Assembly: GCA_948629335.1 (NCBI GenBank)
Contig: CAPHZB010000045.1
Span: 1 to 11,015, forward strand
Length of the DNA: 11,015 bases
Direction of reading: 5' to 3'
DNA from: an uncultured Bacilli bacterium
Lineage (GTDB): Bacteria > Bacillota_I > Bacilli_A > RF39 > UBA660
Both the position numbers and the translations under genes were made by a program. Shown here in pieces: positions 1 to 6,585 of this stretch (positions are counted from its first letter, which is position 1; each line of letters begins with the position of its first letter). The notes beneath the pieces were generated by a model. It was not told where the DNA came from. It saw nothing but the letters and a program-made list of their open reading frames with translations, and made no database searches.

Positions 1-1055
1 TCGTCAAACTCTAAAGCTACTTTATCAAGTTTAGATAAATCAAATCTTTTTATATCTTTAATCTTTGCAATAATTGAATCAAAATTATCAACAGTATAGA
101 AAAACCTCCCTTGTCCATTTATAATAACTTCTTCTTCATTATAATCTAATATGTTTAGAGATTGTCCATTATCAAATATTGGAGCTACATCTAACCATTT
201 TAAAGTGTTAACATCTCTTATTATTCCAAAGTTATTTAAGTGTCTATCTTCATTTAATATTAAATAATCTAACAAAAACATATTTTCTAATTTTTCACGA
301 ACATTATGAATACCTTTTTCTTCTAATATATGAATATATTCTTCATAAGCATTTTCTTTTTCTACTTTACTATGTAGTATTTGATGTGCAGGTATTAACT
401 CAGTATTTGTATTAATAAAGCAAACACACTTTGAAACAACTTTATTATTAACAACATCTAAAGTATACGTTACATGATTAAATCCTAATTTTTCACATAT
501 CATACTAGCTAATACTTCATTAAATGGTTGCATTACTTCATTCTTGTAACCACCTTTTAATAAATATCTTTTCCCATTTTCAATTATCCATGTTTTCTTT
601 AATCTTCCATCTGTAGTGTTATTAGGAGATATTAAACTAATCTTTGTACTATTATCTAATCCATTACCAAATGTTGCATTCGTAAAATCTGAATCTTCAA
701 AGTCATGTTCAAAGAAATTAATATCTTTGTATTCTATATTAGAAGCAGTTTGCTTAATCCAATATTGATCTGATAGCGATAGTCCAAACGCTTTATCTAA
801 TAGTTCTTCAGATGATGTAATATTTAATTTTGCTAACAAAAGATCTAAATCATCTCGCCATGACGGAATGCCTCTTCCTTTAAACCAATCTGTAAGTACC
901 GCTAAAATATTGTTATTATCAATGTAATTATTAAATAAAATGAATGGTGCATAATTTATATTTTTAACTTCATATATCTCAGTGAATACTTTTAAGTCTT
1001 CATTATATTCTGCCACCAATACTTCTGTATTCTTATTCATTAAAGTACATCTCAC
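1..1055 (-). CDS. HipA-like serine/threonine kinase, C-terminus cut by window edge
   Basis: A frame of 351 codons is visible and runs off the left edge. It has the HipA-type kinase signature: an ATP-site lysine region YLLKGG (about residue 167), the catalytic loop LNEDRHLNNFGII (D270, N275) and the metal-binding segment DVAPIFDNG (D295). HipA kinases phosphorylate protein substrates; the E. coli enzyme inactivates glutamyl-tRNA synthetase and causes persistence. The substrate here is unknown and no HipB-like partner lies next to it. I chose the GTG at 1053-1055 because AAAGGAG lies 11 nt upstream and an extended -10 box (TG-G-TATAAT) lies inside the alternative ATG-initiated frame (1098-1100), which has no ribosome binding site. 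The resulting start VRCTLMNKN matches my memory of how related Firmicutes HipA-domain proteins begin. It follows the recombinase gene by about 70 nt, suggesting cargo of the same element. Confidence 0.82.
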   Translation of the reverse strand, partial: MRCTLMNKNTEVLVAEYNEDLKVFTEIYEVKNINYAPFILFNNYIDNNNILAVLTDWFKGRGIPSWRDDLDLLLAKLNITSSEELLDKAFGLSLSDQYWIKQTASNIEYKDINFFEHDFEDSDFTNATFGNGLDNSTKISLISPNNTTDGRLKKTWIIENGKRYLLKGGYKNEVMQPFNEVLASMICEKLGFNHVTYTLDVVNNKVVSKCVCFINTNTELIPAHQILHSKVEKENAYEEYIHILEEKGIHNVREKLENMFLLDYLILNEDRHLNNFGIIRDVNTLKWLDVAPIFDNGQSLNILDYNEEEVIINGQGRFFYTVDNFDSIIAKIKDIKRFDLSKLDKVALEFD

Positions 1056-1066
1056 AGGGCAATCAA

Positions 1067-1085
1067 CTCCTTTAGGCTTATTATA
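1067..1085 (-). promoter_or_regulatory. extended -10 promoter and ribosome binding site of the HipA-like gene
   Basis: On the minus strand TATAAT (1080-1085) is preceded by TGG, giving an extended -10. No good -35 is seen. AAAGGAG at 1067-1073 follows almost at the predicted transcription start. The arrangement excludes the upstream ATG as the main start. Confidence 0.4.
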
Positions 1086-1124
1086 CCATTCACCAATCAT
1101 ATTTTACTAATATTATGTTTGACT

Positions 1125-2681
1125 CTAACTAAAACTAACTTTGATATTTATAGTTTTATCTTCAAATATTTCAATTTTATCAATTAAGTTAATTATTAAT
1201 TCTCTACTAGGCTCTTTCATAGATAAAAATTTATTCATATATTTTTTTATTATTTTATTCTTTGATTCCTCACTTATATGATTATCAATAATATTATTTA
1301 ACTCATTATATCTAGTTTGTTTAATTTCTAATTCGTTTTCTAATTTTCTTTTTATTCTTTCAAATTGTTCTTCAGTAATCTTTTTATTTAACTTATCAAT
1401 ATAAATAGTATCTAAATTATCATTAATTTGCTTGATATCGCTGTGTAATGAATTTACTTCCTTTTTATTATTCATTATATCCTTTTCTTTTAAATTGTTT
1501 AAGATGTTACTTTTAATTTTATCTTTGTCCATAGAATTAAAACACATTTGTATTAAAGAAAGAATAATTACTTCTTCTAGCTTATCATAGTTATTTGAAT
1601 GAGTAGTACATAGTTTTTGTTTCATATAAGTTCTATAATAATTACAAATTGTATAACATCTATTATCCTTTTTTCTTCTCGCCTGTATAGAAATACGATG
1701 TCCACAATCCCCACAATATAAAAGCCCATCTAATAAGTGATTTTCTTTTTTTGAGATTTTTCCCACATTTTTGGGAACTCGCTTTTGTACTTCATAAAAT
1801 GTATTTTTATCGATAATTGGTTCATGTGTATTTTCAATTATAATATAGTCTTTAGGATTATTTTTAACTACCTTCTTTATCTTATAATTTACTTTACTTC
1901 TTTTATTTTGAACTAAATCTCCTATATACATTCGGTTGGTTAGAATATCTTGTACTGTTTTCGCATGCCAATTTCCATATCTTAAATCATAATGACTTTT
2001 CCACACAAAGCTATAATATTGAGCAGGTGTTTTTACATTTTCTTCTGTCAATCGTCTAGCTATTTTAAAATAAGTGTGCCCCTCTAAAAATAGTTCAAAT
2101 ATTCTTTTTACGACTTGTGCCTGTTCCTCTTGTATAATGAGATGATTTTTATTATCAGGGTCTTGCATATATCCAAAAGGGGCTCTTCCACCAACAAATT
2201 TTCCCTCTTTCATTTTTGCTCGTAGGCTACTTTTTATCTTTTTAGAAATGTCTTTTGCATAAAAGTCATTCATGATTGCTTTAAAAGGCGCTATGTCATT
2301 ATTAGAAGAGTCTAGATATGTATCTATGTTATCAGTCACAGCGATATATCTTACATTATGCGAAGGAAAGTATTTTTCTACTAACTCCCCTGTTTGAATA
2401 TAATCTCTACCTAATCTAGACATATCTTTTGTTAAAACCATATTCACTTTTTTACATTCTATATCATGCATTAATCTTTTAAACTCAGGTCTATCAAAAT
2501 TAGTACCAGAATATCCATCATCTACATAGATATCATAGACATGTAAATGGTTCTCTTCTACATATTGCAAAAGTAGACTTCTTTGATTCGTAATACTTTC
2601 ACTCTCGATTGTCTTATCATCATCTTCTCTAGATAATCTTATGTAAATTCCAACACTATACTTTATGTTTTCATCCATCAT
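1125..2681 (-). CDS. large serine site-specific recombinase (TndX-like)
   Basis: This 518-aa protein cuts and rejoins DNA at attachment sites to integrate and excise a mobile element. The N-terminal resolvase domain (about 10-155) has the nucleophile Ser17 in YIRLSRED with Arg15, and the arginines of MSRLGRD (R89, R92). A recombinase domain follows (about 165-300). A zinc-ribbon-like segment (about 320-360) has Cys323, Cys326, Cys342, Cys346 and Cys358. A Lys/Glu-rich predicted coiled coil (about 395-470) and C-terminal tail complete the usual architecture and length of large serine recombinases from transposons and integrative elements of Bacillota. It looks intact with all key residues. The start follows directly after the stop of the 58-codon gene upstream, with AGGGAG about 12 nt before the ATG, suggesting translational coupling. 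Its attachment sites are not certain; a candidate is discussed near 7,270. Confidence 0.93.
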   Translation of the reverse strand: MMDENIKYSVGIYIRLSREDDDKTIESESITNQRSLLLQYVEENHLHVYDIYVDDGYSGTNFDRPEFKRLMHDIECKKVNMVLTKDMSRLGRDYIQTGELVEKYFPSHNVRYIAVTDNIDTYLDSSNNDIAPFKAIMNDFYAKDISKKIKSSLRAKMKEGKFVGGRAPFGYMQDPDNKNHLIIQEEQAQVVKRIFELFLEGHTYFKIARRLTEENVKTPAQYYSFVWKSHYDLRYGNWHAKTVQDILTNRMYIGDLVQNKRSKVNYKIKKVVKNNPKDYIIIENTHEPIIDKNTFYEVQKRVPKNVGKISKKENHLLDGLLYCGDCGHRISIQARRKKDNRCYTICNYYRTYMKQKLCTTHSNNYDKLEEVIILSLIQMCFNSMDKDKIKSNILNNLKEKDIMNNKKEVNSLHSDIKQINDNLDTIYIDKLNKKITEEQFERIKRKLENELEIKQTRYNELNNIIDNHISEESKNKIIKKYMNKFLSMKEPSRELIINLIDKIEIFEDKTINIKVSFS

Positions 2682-2858
2682 TTATTTTTTATTCTCCCTA
2701 TCTTTATACACGATAGAAGTACAGGTTGTTTTTCCTTTTGGTTCCCTATTTTGACAAATATTTTTTAAATATTTCTTTAATTCTTTATTTAGTACTTTAA
2801 TAAAAATATGATTTATATCCTCTTCCCCATACTCTATATTTATCTTATAATTATTCAT
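2682..2858 (-). CDS. small 58-aa protein coupled to the recombinase
   Basis: A short frame starts at ATG 2856-2858 and ends with TAA directly against the recombinase ATG (no intervening base). A strong ribosome binding site (GAGGAG, about 8 nt upstream) supports translation. The product begins MNNYKINIEYGEEDINHIF and is Lys-rich, with two cysteines (in KNICQN and TTCTS), no membrane segment and no signal peptide. I do not recognise it with certainty. Small proteins of about this size (for example TnpW) occur beside TndX-type recombinases in clostridial elements, so a role in controlling recombination direction or dosage is possible, but this rests on position only. Confidence 0.65.
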   Translation of the reverse strand: MNNYKINIEYGEEDINHIFIKVLNKELKKYLKNICQNREPKGKTTCTSIVYKDRENKK

Positions 2859-2882
2859 CGTTTAAGCTCCTCACCTAAACTT

Positions 2883-2911
2883 ATTCTAAAATCTATCTTT
2901 TATTAATACAA
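2883..2911 (-). promoter_or_regulatory. probable promoter of the small gene-recombinase pair
   Basis: On the minus strand TTGTAT (2906-2911) and TAGAAT (2883-2888) are separated by exactly 17 nt. The -10 matches consensus at 5 of 6 bases, the -35 at only 3 of 6. The predicted start is about 18 nt before the 58-codon gene, leaving a short leader that contains GAGGAG. Confidence 0.4.
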
Positions 2912-2931
2912 AGTCTAAAGAATTGAATCGT

Positions 2932-4002
2932 TTATATTCTTGTAATTAAGTGATTAAATTCGTTCCATTTTAGTATACCATCCTTTTGTAGTCGACCAAC
3001 TACTACACCAGTAGAAATATTATTTTTATTTGAAAATTCCTTTATCAGTTCTTCACTATATACTTCATTGGTACTGATAAAATGATTATATTCTTTATCA
3101 GGAATTAATATATTTCGTGCATATTCATCTGCCTCGCTTTCAATTGCATTCCTCTCACTATTTTCAAGATCAATAAAAACTTCCTTTTGGCTATGTTTTA
3201 TTAAATGCGCAATTTCATGAAATAATGTGAACCACAAAATATCGTCTTTTTTTCCCCTGTCACTTATCATTATGATTGCTTTAGAAGGACTTATTTTATA
3301 CGATACCCCATTCACATATGTATTTGGTAAATGTGGCTCAAATACTAATGATACTCCACATGCTTTAAGTAAATCCTTAATTTTCTCATATTGTTCTAAA
3401 AAAGGGAGATTTGCAAGATTCCTTATTTTATGTGCATTCACCTTTAATGCATCTATATCAAATTTTGGATATATTTCTTTATTTGATTGTATTTCCCCAT
3501 ATCTTAACCAGCAATACAGAGAGTCAAATGAAAAATTTTCATTGTCACTTTTTCGAAAGGCTAATCGTCTTTTTAATTCTGTATCAAACCGAAGGGAAGC
3601 TACTGAAAAAAATTTTCGTAAATTTATCACTTTTTCCGCTGAATCTCTTGTTTTTTCAATACAGTCCCAGTTACGCTTAGCCATTTCTAAATAAGGAATA
3701 TTATCTAAATATTTTTCATCTTCTATAATAGATTCCTTATCTTTTTGTCTTTCTAAAGTTTCTCTATAACTGCTTTCTAGGTTATTCCAAAAACTGGCTG
3801 GAATATTAAACACATATTCAAGTTTTAGTGCTGTTGCAGTTGTTATTGGTGCTTTACCATTAATTATCTCATTTATTGTCTTCTTGTTAATCCCTGTTTT
3901 ATCAGCAAGATCTAATTGAGACATACTATTCGTCTCCAATAATTCTGAAATGGTTTCTCCTGGTGCTATTACGTATTCTTCAAATTTATCTAATTTACTC
4001 AT
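2932..4002 (-). CDS. higA: HigA-like antitoxin: XRE helix-turn-helix fused to ImmA/IrrE peptidase domain
   Basis: The 356-aa product has two parts. Residues about 13-70 form a HigA-type helix-turn-helix (SQLDLADKTGINKKTINEI, then a region ending IPASFW). The C-terminal part is an M78 (ImmA/IrrE) metallopeptidase-like domain with HEIAH (262-266) and a downstream ESEADEYARNILIP segment supplying the likely third zinc ligand (E288 or E290). HigA antitoxins bind and neutralise HigB and repress their own promoter; ImmA-type peptidases cleave repressor partners. Antitoxins of about 100 aa are the norm, so this is a long, fused version, a type known in HigBA-like loci of Bacillota. It overlaps the toxin gene by 8 nt, in the toxin-first order typical of higBA. 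The peptidase motif is complete, so regulated proteolysis of the antitoxin or another target is possible but not shown. Confidence 0.88.
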   Translation of the reverse strand: MSKLDKFEEYVIAPGETISELLETNSMSQLDLADKTGINKKTINEIINGKAPITTATALKLEYVFNIPASFWNNLESSYRETLERQKDKESIIEDEKYLDNIPYLEMAKRNWDCIEKTRDSAEKVINLRKFFSVASLRFDTELKRRLAFRKSDNENFSFDSLYCWLRYGEIQSNKEIYPKFDIDALKVNAHKIRNLANLPFLEQYEKIKDLLKACGVSLVFEPHLPNTYVNGVSYKISPSKAIIMISDRGKKDDILWFTLFHEIAHLIKHSQKEVFIDLENSERNAIESEADEYARNILIPDKEYNHFISTNEVYSEELIKEFSNKNNISTGVVVGRLQKDGILKWNEFNHLITRI

Positions 4003-4327
4003 AATGTTTGGACACCTCCACTATCTCTACTTCTTTTATTTGTTTTAAATCGTCTATTACTATATTATTCTCTTTTTGTCTAAAAATTAATCTATATTGC
4101 TCAGTAATCATAATAGAAAATTCTTCTTTTCTGTTTCCTGTTAGCTTATGTCTCCTATAAGGAGGACTCGTTGGAACATCATTCAATGACGCAAATGCTT
4201 TAAGTTCAATAATCCTCCTTGGCAATTTCATAGCTACTTCAGAACCATATTTTTTAACCAATTCTTTATTATATTTAGAATTTTCACATAAATTTTTAAG
4301 CTTATCATTTCTATATGTTAACTCCAT
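3995..4327 (-). CDS. higB: HigB-like toxin of the RelE/ParE superfamily
   Basis: This 110-aa protein resembles HigB/RelE ribosome-dependent mRNA interferases. It has the compact size, the KYNKELVKKYGSEVAMKLPRR helix region, the SPPYRRHKLTGNRKEEFSI strand region with clustered basic residues, and the YRLIFRQKENN strand typical of HigB proteins. Such toxins cleave translated mRNA at the ribosomal A site, and the downstream antitoxin blocks this. The start is firm: AAAGGAGGATTCG precedes the ATG. The gene overlaps the antitoxin start by 8 nt, implying coupled translation. Promoter and operator lie immediately upstream. No truncation is visible. Confidence 0.88.
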   Translation of the reverse strand: MELTYRNDKLKNLCENSKYNKELVKKYGSEVAMKLPRRIIELKAFASLNDVPTSPPYRRHKLTGNRKEEFSIMITEQYRLIFRQKENNIVIDDLKQIKEVEIVEVSKHYE

Positions 4328-4346
4328 CGAATCCTCCTTTCTTTTA

Positions 4347-4365
4347 ATTAACGTAATTGGTTAAT
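4347..4365 (-). promoter_or_regulatory. candidate HigA operator (inverted repeat)
   Basis: ATTAAC (4347-4352) and GTTAAT (4360-4365) form a perfect 6-bp inverted repeat with a 7-nt spacer, placed 3 nt downstream of the -10 box and just upstream of the higB ribosome binding site. Position and symmetry fit an autoregulatory site for the HigA helix-turn-helix. Binding is inferred. Confidence 0.55.
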
Positions 4366-4368
4366 CTT

Positions 4369-4397
4369 ATTATATCAGATATTTTTAATTTTTTAAA
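4369..4397 (-). promoter_or_regulatory. promoter of the higBA operon
   Basis: A perfect TATAAT (4369-4374, minus strand) is spaced 17 nt from TTTAAA (4392-4397), a 4-of-6 match to the -35 consensus. Transcription would start at the inverted repeat, as expected for a repressible toxin-antitoxin promoter. Confidence 0.6.
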
Positions 4398-4421
4398 TAT
4401 TTTATTTACTTTTTAGGTAAA

Positions 4422-4459
4422 TTAAAAAATAGAAATTTTCTTAATTTCCATTTTTTTAA
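4422..4459. terminator. AT-rich imperfect hairpin, possible bidirectional terminator
   Basis: An imperfect inverted repeat (arms about 4422-4437 and 4443-4459) joins an A-run on one side to a T-run on the other. It lies 70 nt downstream of the ATP-grasp gene and upstream of the higBA promoter, where a terminator is expected. The stem is almost all A-T pairs and weak. The rest of 4398-4529 shows no gene. Confidence 0.35.
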
Positions 4460-4529
4460 TCTAAGATAAATATACATATTCTTAACTTTTTAAATTTTGA
4501 TTTCTTAATTAATCATTTCTTTCATCTTC

Positions 4530-5357
4530 TCATGAATTCCTACTTATCTTTTCCATGTATTCATATACCATTGTTTTATAATCTAAAATAAATTTATTTC
4601 TTGTTTTTTCGTCAACACAATCCAAATCTAAATAAGGAGCTATATCTTCAATTTCAGTTAAAAGAAGTGTCCCATCACTAAGTTTAACAAAGTCAATTCT
4701 TTGGATACCATAATAATTTCCATTTAACTTAGAAAACGTATCGGCTAATTCGAGCTCGTCCTCTTTTGGTAAATATTCTATTGCTTCTGGATAAATGGGA
4801 ACTTTACTTGGTATAAATTCTAAAGCGTATTCGAATTTGTCTTTTATATAATAAAATTGTACTTCCGATTTAAATTCTATAAATGGTTGAATTATATATG
4901 CACTCGTGAACTTTTCTCCTAGCTCATTCTTATCTACTATCATCTGACCTATTCCGTCATAACTATCTTTAAGCTTTAATATAAATTTATTATATTTTCC
5001 CAAATTTTGGATACTTTCCATGCAATTAAAAGTGGGAATAACTGGGTACCCCTCTCTATATAAATCTACAAGATACTCTTTATTATTACCATCATATTTC
5101 CCATCAAAATTAATGCGAGGAAGTTTTTTATTAATAACTCGTTTTCTAAAATTGGACCTTTTTTTAATAGTTTCTATTGTTGCATCTGTATCCCAAGTAT
5201 TTCTAAGTAAAAAAACATCAAATAAAGACTCAAGGTGCTCATCATAATTTTTATCAACTATCGCCACTTTATGACCATCTTTTTGAAATGCCCTTGCAAG
5301 CCATATATCTTCTAATTTCTCATCGTCATCTATATTACTAATAATTAAAATATTCAT
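4530..5357 (-). CDS. stand-alone ATP-grasp ligase (RimK/glutathione synthetase-like)
   Basis: The 275-aa product looks like an ATP-grasp enzyme, a class that joins a carboxylate to an amine or thiol through an acyl-phosphate. Visible family landmarks are an N-terminal Rossmann-like segment (MNILIISN), LLRNTWDTD (about 50-58), matching the STWDY-like motif of COG0189-type proteins, FILKLKDSYDGIGQ (about 125-138) with ATP-contacting lysine and flexible loop, IIQPFI (155-160), QRIDFV (219-224) and the metal-site region LTEIEDIAP (233-241). The substrate cannot be read from the sequence and no peptide or partner gene lies beside it. I chose ATG 5355-5357 because GAGGTGG sits 5 nt upstream; the longer GTG start at 5366 would lie within that ribosome binding site. 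It is a single-gene unit with its own promoter inside the 97-bp repeat. Confidence 0.75.
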   Translation of the reverse strand: MNILIISNIDDDEKLEDIWLARAFQKDGHKVAIVDKNYDEHLESLFDVFLLRNTWDTDATIETIKKRSNFRKRVINKKLPRINFDGKYDGNNKEYLVDLYREGYPVIPTFNCMESIQNLGKYNKFILKLKDSYDGIGQMIVDKNELGEKFTSAYIIQPFIEFKSEVQFYYIKDKFEYALEFIPSKVPIYPEAIEYLPKEDELELADTFSKLNGNYYGIQRIDFVKLSDGTLLLTEIEDIAPYLDLDCVDEKTRNKFILDYKTMVYEYMEKISRNS

Positions 5358-5377
5358 AAGTACCACCTCGTATATTT

Positions 5378-5474
5378 AATTTTATCACACAAAAAGTCCT
5401 TTCTTTTAAAGATACACTGTTTTATTACTTATTTGTATCAAAATTATCTAAGCTATCCTAAATTATTACACTTG
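5378..5474 (-). repeat. 97-bp dispersed direct repeat, copy B
   Basis: On the minus strand this aligns without any gap to 7176-7272, at about 71 of 97 identical positions by hand count. It begins CAAGTGTAATAATTTAG and ends in a TGATAAAAT extended -10 (TAAAAT at 5379-5384), which would drive the ATP-grasp gene 15 nt or so downstream. Its upstream edge is about 15 bp after the stop of the ATPase remnant. Conservation is highest at the two ends and in a central AAATAAGTA block. Confidence 0.75.
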
Positions 5475-5489
5475 ACATACCCTTTTTTT

Positions 5490-5789
5490 CTATATTTCTA
5501 CCCTTCCTAATAAAAAATCTATAGCATTTATTTGTTTTATACCGTTAAAATTTGCCGTATCATAGTCTAAAGTTATTATATATTTTGGATAATTATCATT
5601 TATGGTTTCTAATGCATTTAATTTCCTTTTTAAAGTTTCCTCATCCCTAACTGATAAAGTAACTTGTATATATCTTAATCCATCATTATTTTTAACAACA
5701 AAATCAACTTCTCTATTACCGTTTTTTCCTATAAATATTTCATAATTCCTTCTTTTTTATTCTAAAAATATAATATTTTCTAATATGCG
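5490..5789 (-). pseudogene. C-terminal remnant of a DUF4143-type ATPase, with an in-frame stop
   Basis: Read in one frame, the minus strand gives RILENIIFLE, a TAA stop (5757-5759), then 88 codons starting KRRNYEIFIGKNGNREVDFV and ending INAIDFLLGRVEI before TAG (5490-5492). This is the C-terminus of AAA_14/DUF4143 ATPases, where intact members read about LENIVYLELKRRGYEVYIGK; the stop sits exactly where Leu is expected, so TTA to TAA is the simplest explanation. EVDFV and YIQVT belong to the nuclease-fold C-terminal part of that family. The ATPase domain and most of the DUF4143 domain are missing: the frame starts abruptly 18 bp after the Fic stop codon. No start codon or ribosome binding site is available. 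The gene is doubly broken, by 5' truncation and nonsense mutation, and cannot make the full protein. Confidence 0.82.
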
Positions 5790-5806
5790 TGGGATGATTA
5801 AATTTT

Positions 5807-6559
5807 TTAATTTTTTTCTTTTATTTCAAAATTTAATAGTTCTTTACAAGTCTTCTCAAACAAATCTTGTTCATGTTTTATAGTATCAATTAAAAACATC
5901 TTATCATTTTCATATTCTTTTAAACCTCTCATATAATAAGGTTTATCATCATCTAATACAATAAATGGCATAATATTATTTCTTAGGCATTCTTTAAACA
6001 TAATAATTCTTCCAACACGGCCATTTCCAGCTCCAAAAGGGTGAATTTTCTCAAATTTGTAATGAAAATCAATAATATCCTCTAAAGTAATATTAGTTTC
6101 AGAATTATATTGGGCAAGCAATTCATCAATTTCTTTTTCTACATCTTCTGGTGCAGTAGTATTGATAACATTAACAAGCCCTATCATATTAGGAACTATT
6201 TTAAACCCACCAACATTATATCTAGGATTTTCTTCATCACTCGTATTTCTTTTTAATATCTTATTCATTTCAATTATCATTTCTTTTGTCAGAAGTACTT
6301 CTACATTATCTAACATATAATCAAATAATTTAAAATGATTCTTAGATTCAGTTAAATCATCTAATTTAATTAAACCGTCACTTTTAGGAATAAATGAGGA
6401 TGTATCAAATATTGCTTCGGTTTGGTCACCAGTTAGTCTGCTTCCTTCAATCTTATTGGAATTATATGAAAAATTAACTTGTGAATAATGGTATATATTT
6501 CCTTTAAACTTTGATTCTTTTTGTTTAATTAACTCATTTTTAATTTTATTTATATCCAT
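5807..6559 (-). CDS. Fic-domain protein with altered catalytic motif
   Basis: The 250-aa protein is a Fic-fold enzyme; most Fic proteins transfer AMP from ATP to hydroxyls of target proteins. The N-terminal inhibitory helix motif S/T-x-x-x-E-G/N is present as SNKIEG (residues 34-39), as in class II Fic proteins that hold themselves inactive. The catalytic loop reads HPFGAGNGRVGR (173-184, bases 6008-6043). The active-site His173 and the phosphate-binding GNGR are intact, but position 177 is Ala (GCT, 6029-6031) where Asp or Glu normally binds Mg2+. Length and flanking sequence (FHYKFEKI, IIMFKECLRNNIMPF) look otherwise intact. The gene starts 26 nt after the 184-aa gene and shares its promoter. 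Activity may be lost, reduced or changed; this is inference from the motif. Confidence 0.9.
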   Translation of the reverse strand: MDINKIKNELIKQKESKFKGNIYHYSQVNFSYNSNKIEGSRLTGDQTEAIFDTSSFIPKSDGLIKLDDLTESKNHFKLFDYMLDNVEVLLTKEMIIEMNKILKRNTSDEENPRYNVGGFKIVPNMIGLVNVINTTAPEDVEKEIDELLAQYNSETNITLEDIIDFHYKFEKIHPFGAGNGRVGRIIMFKECLRNNIMPFIVLDDDKPYYMRGLKEYENDKMFLIDTIKHEQDLFEKTCKELLNFEIKEKN

Positions 6560-6585
6560 AAATTCATCTCTCTTTCAAAATTAAT

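Noticed and set aside
3227..3694. Plus-strand open frames of 155 and 89 codons (3227-3694 and 3411-3680)
   Set aside because: They lie antisense to the higA-like gene, have no ribosome binding site, and show no recognisable protein features.
5020..5247. Plus-strand open frame of 75 codons
   Set aside because: It is antisense within the ATP-grasp gene and has no supporting start signal.
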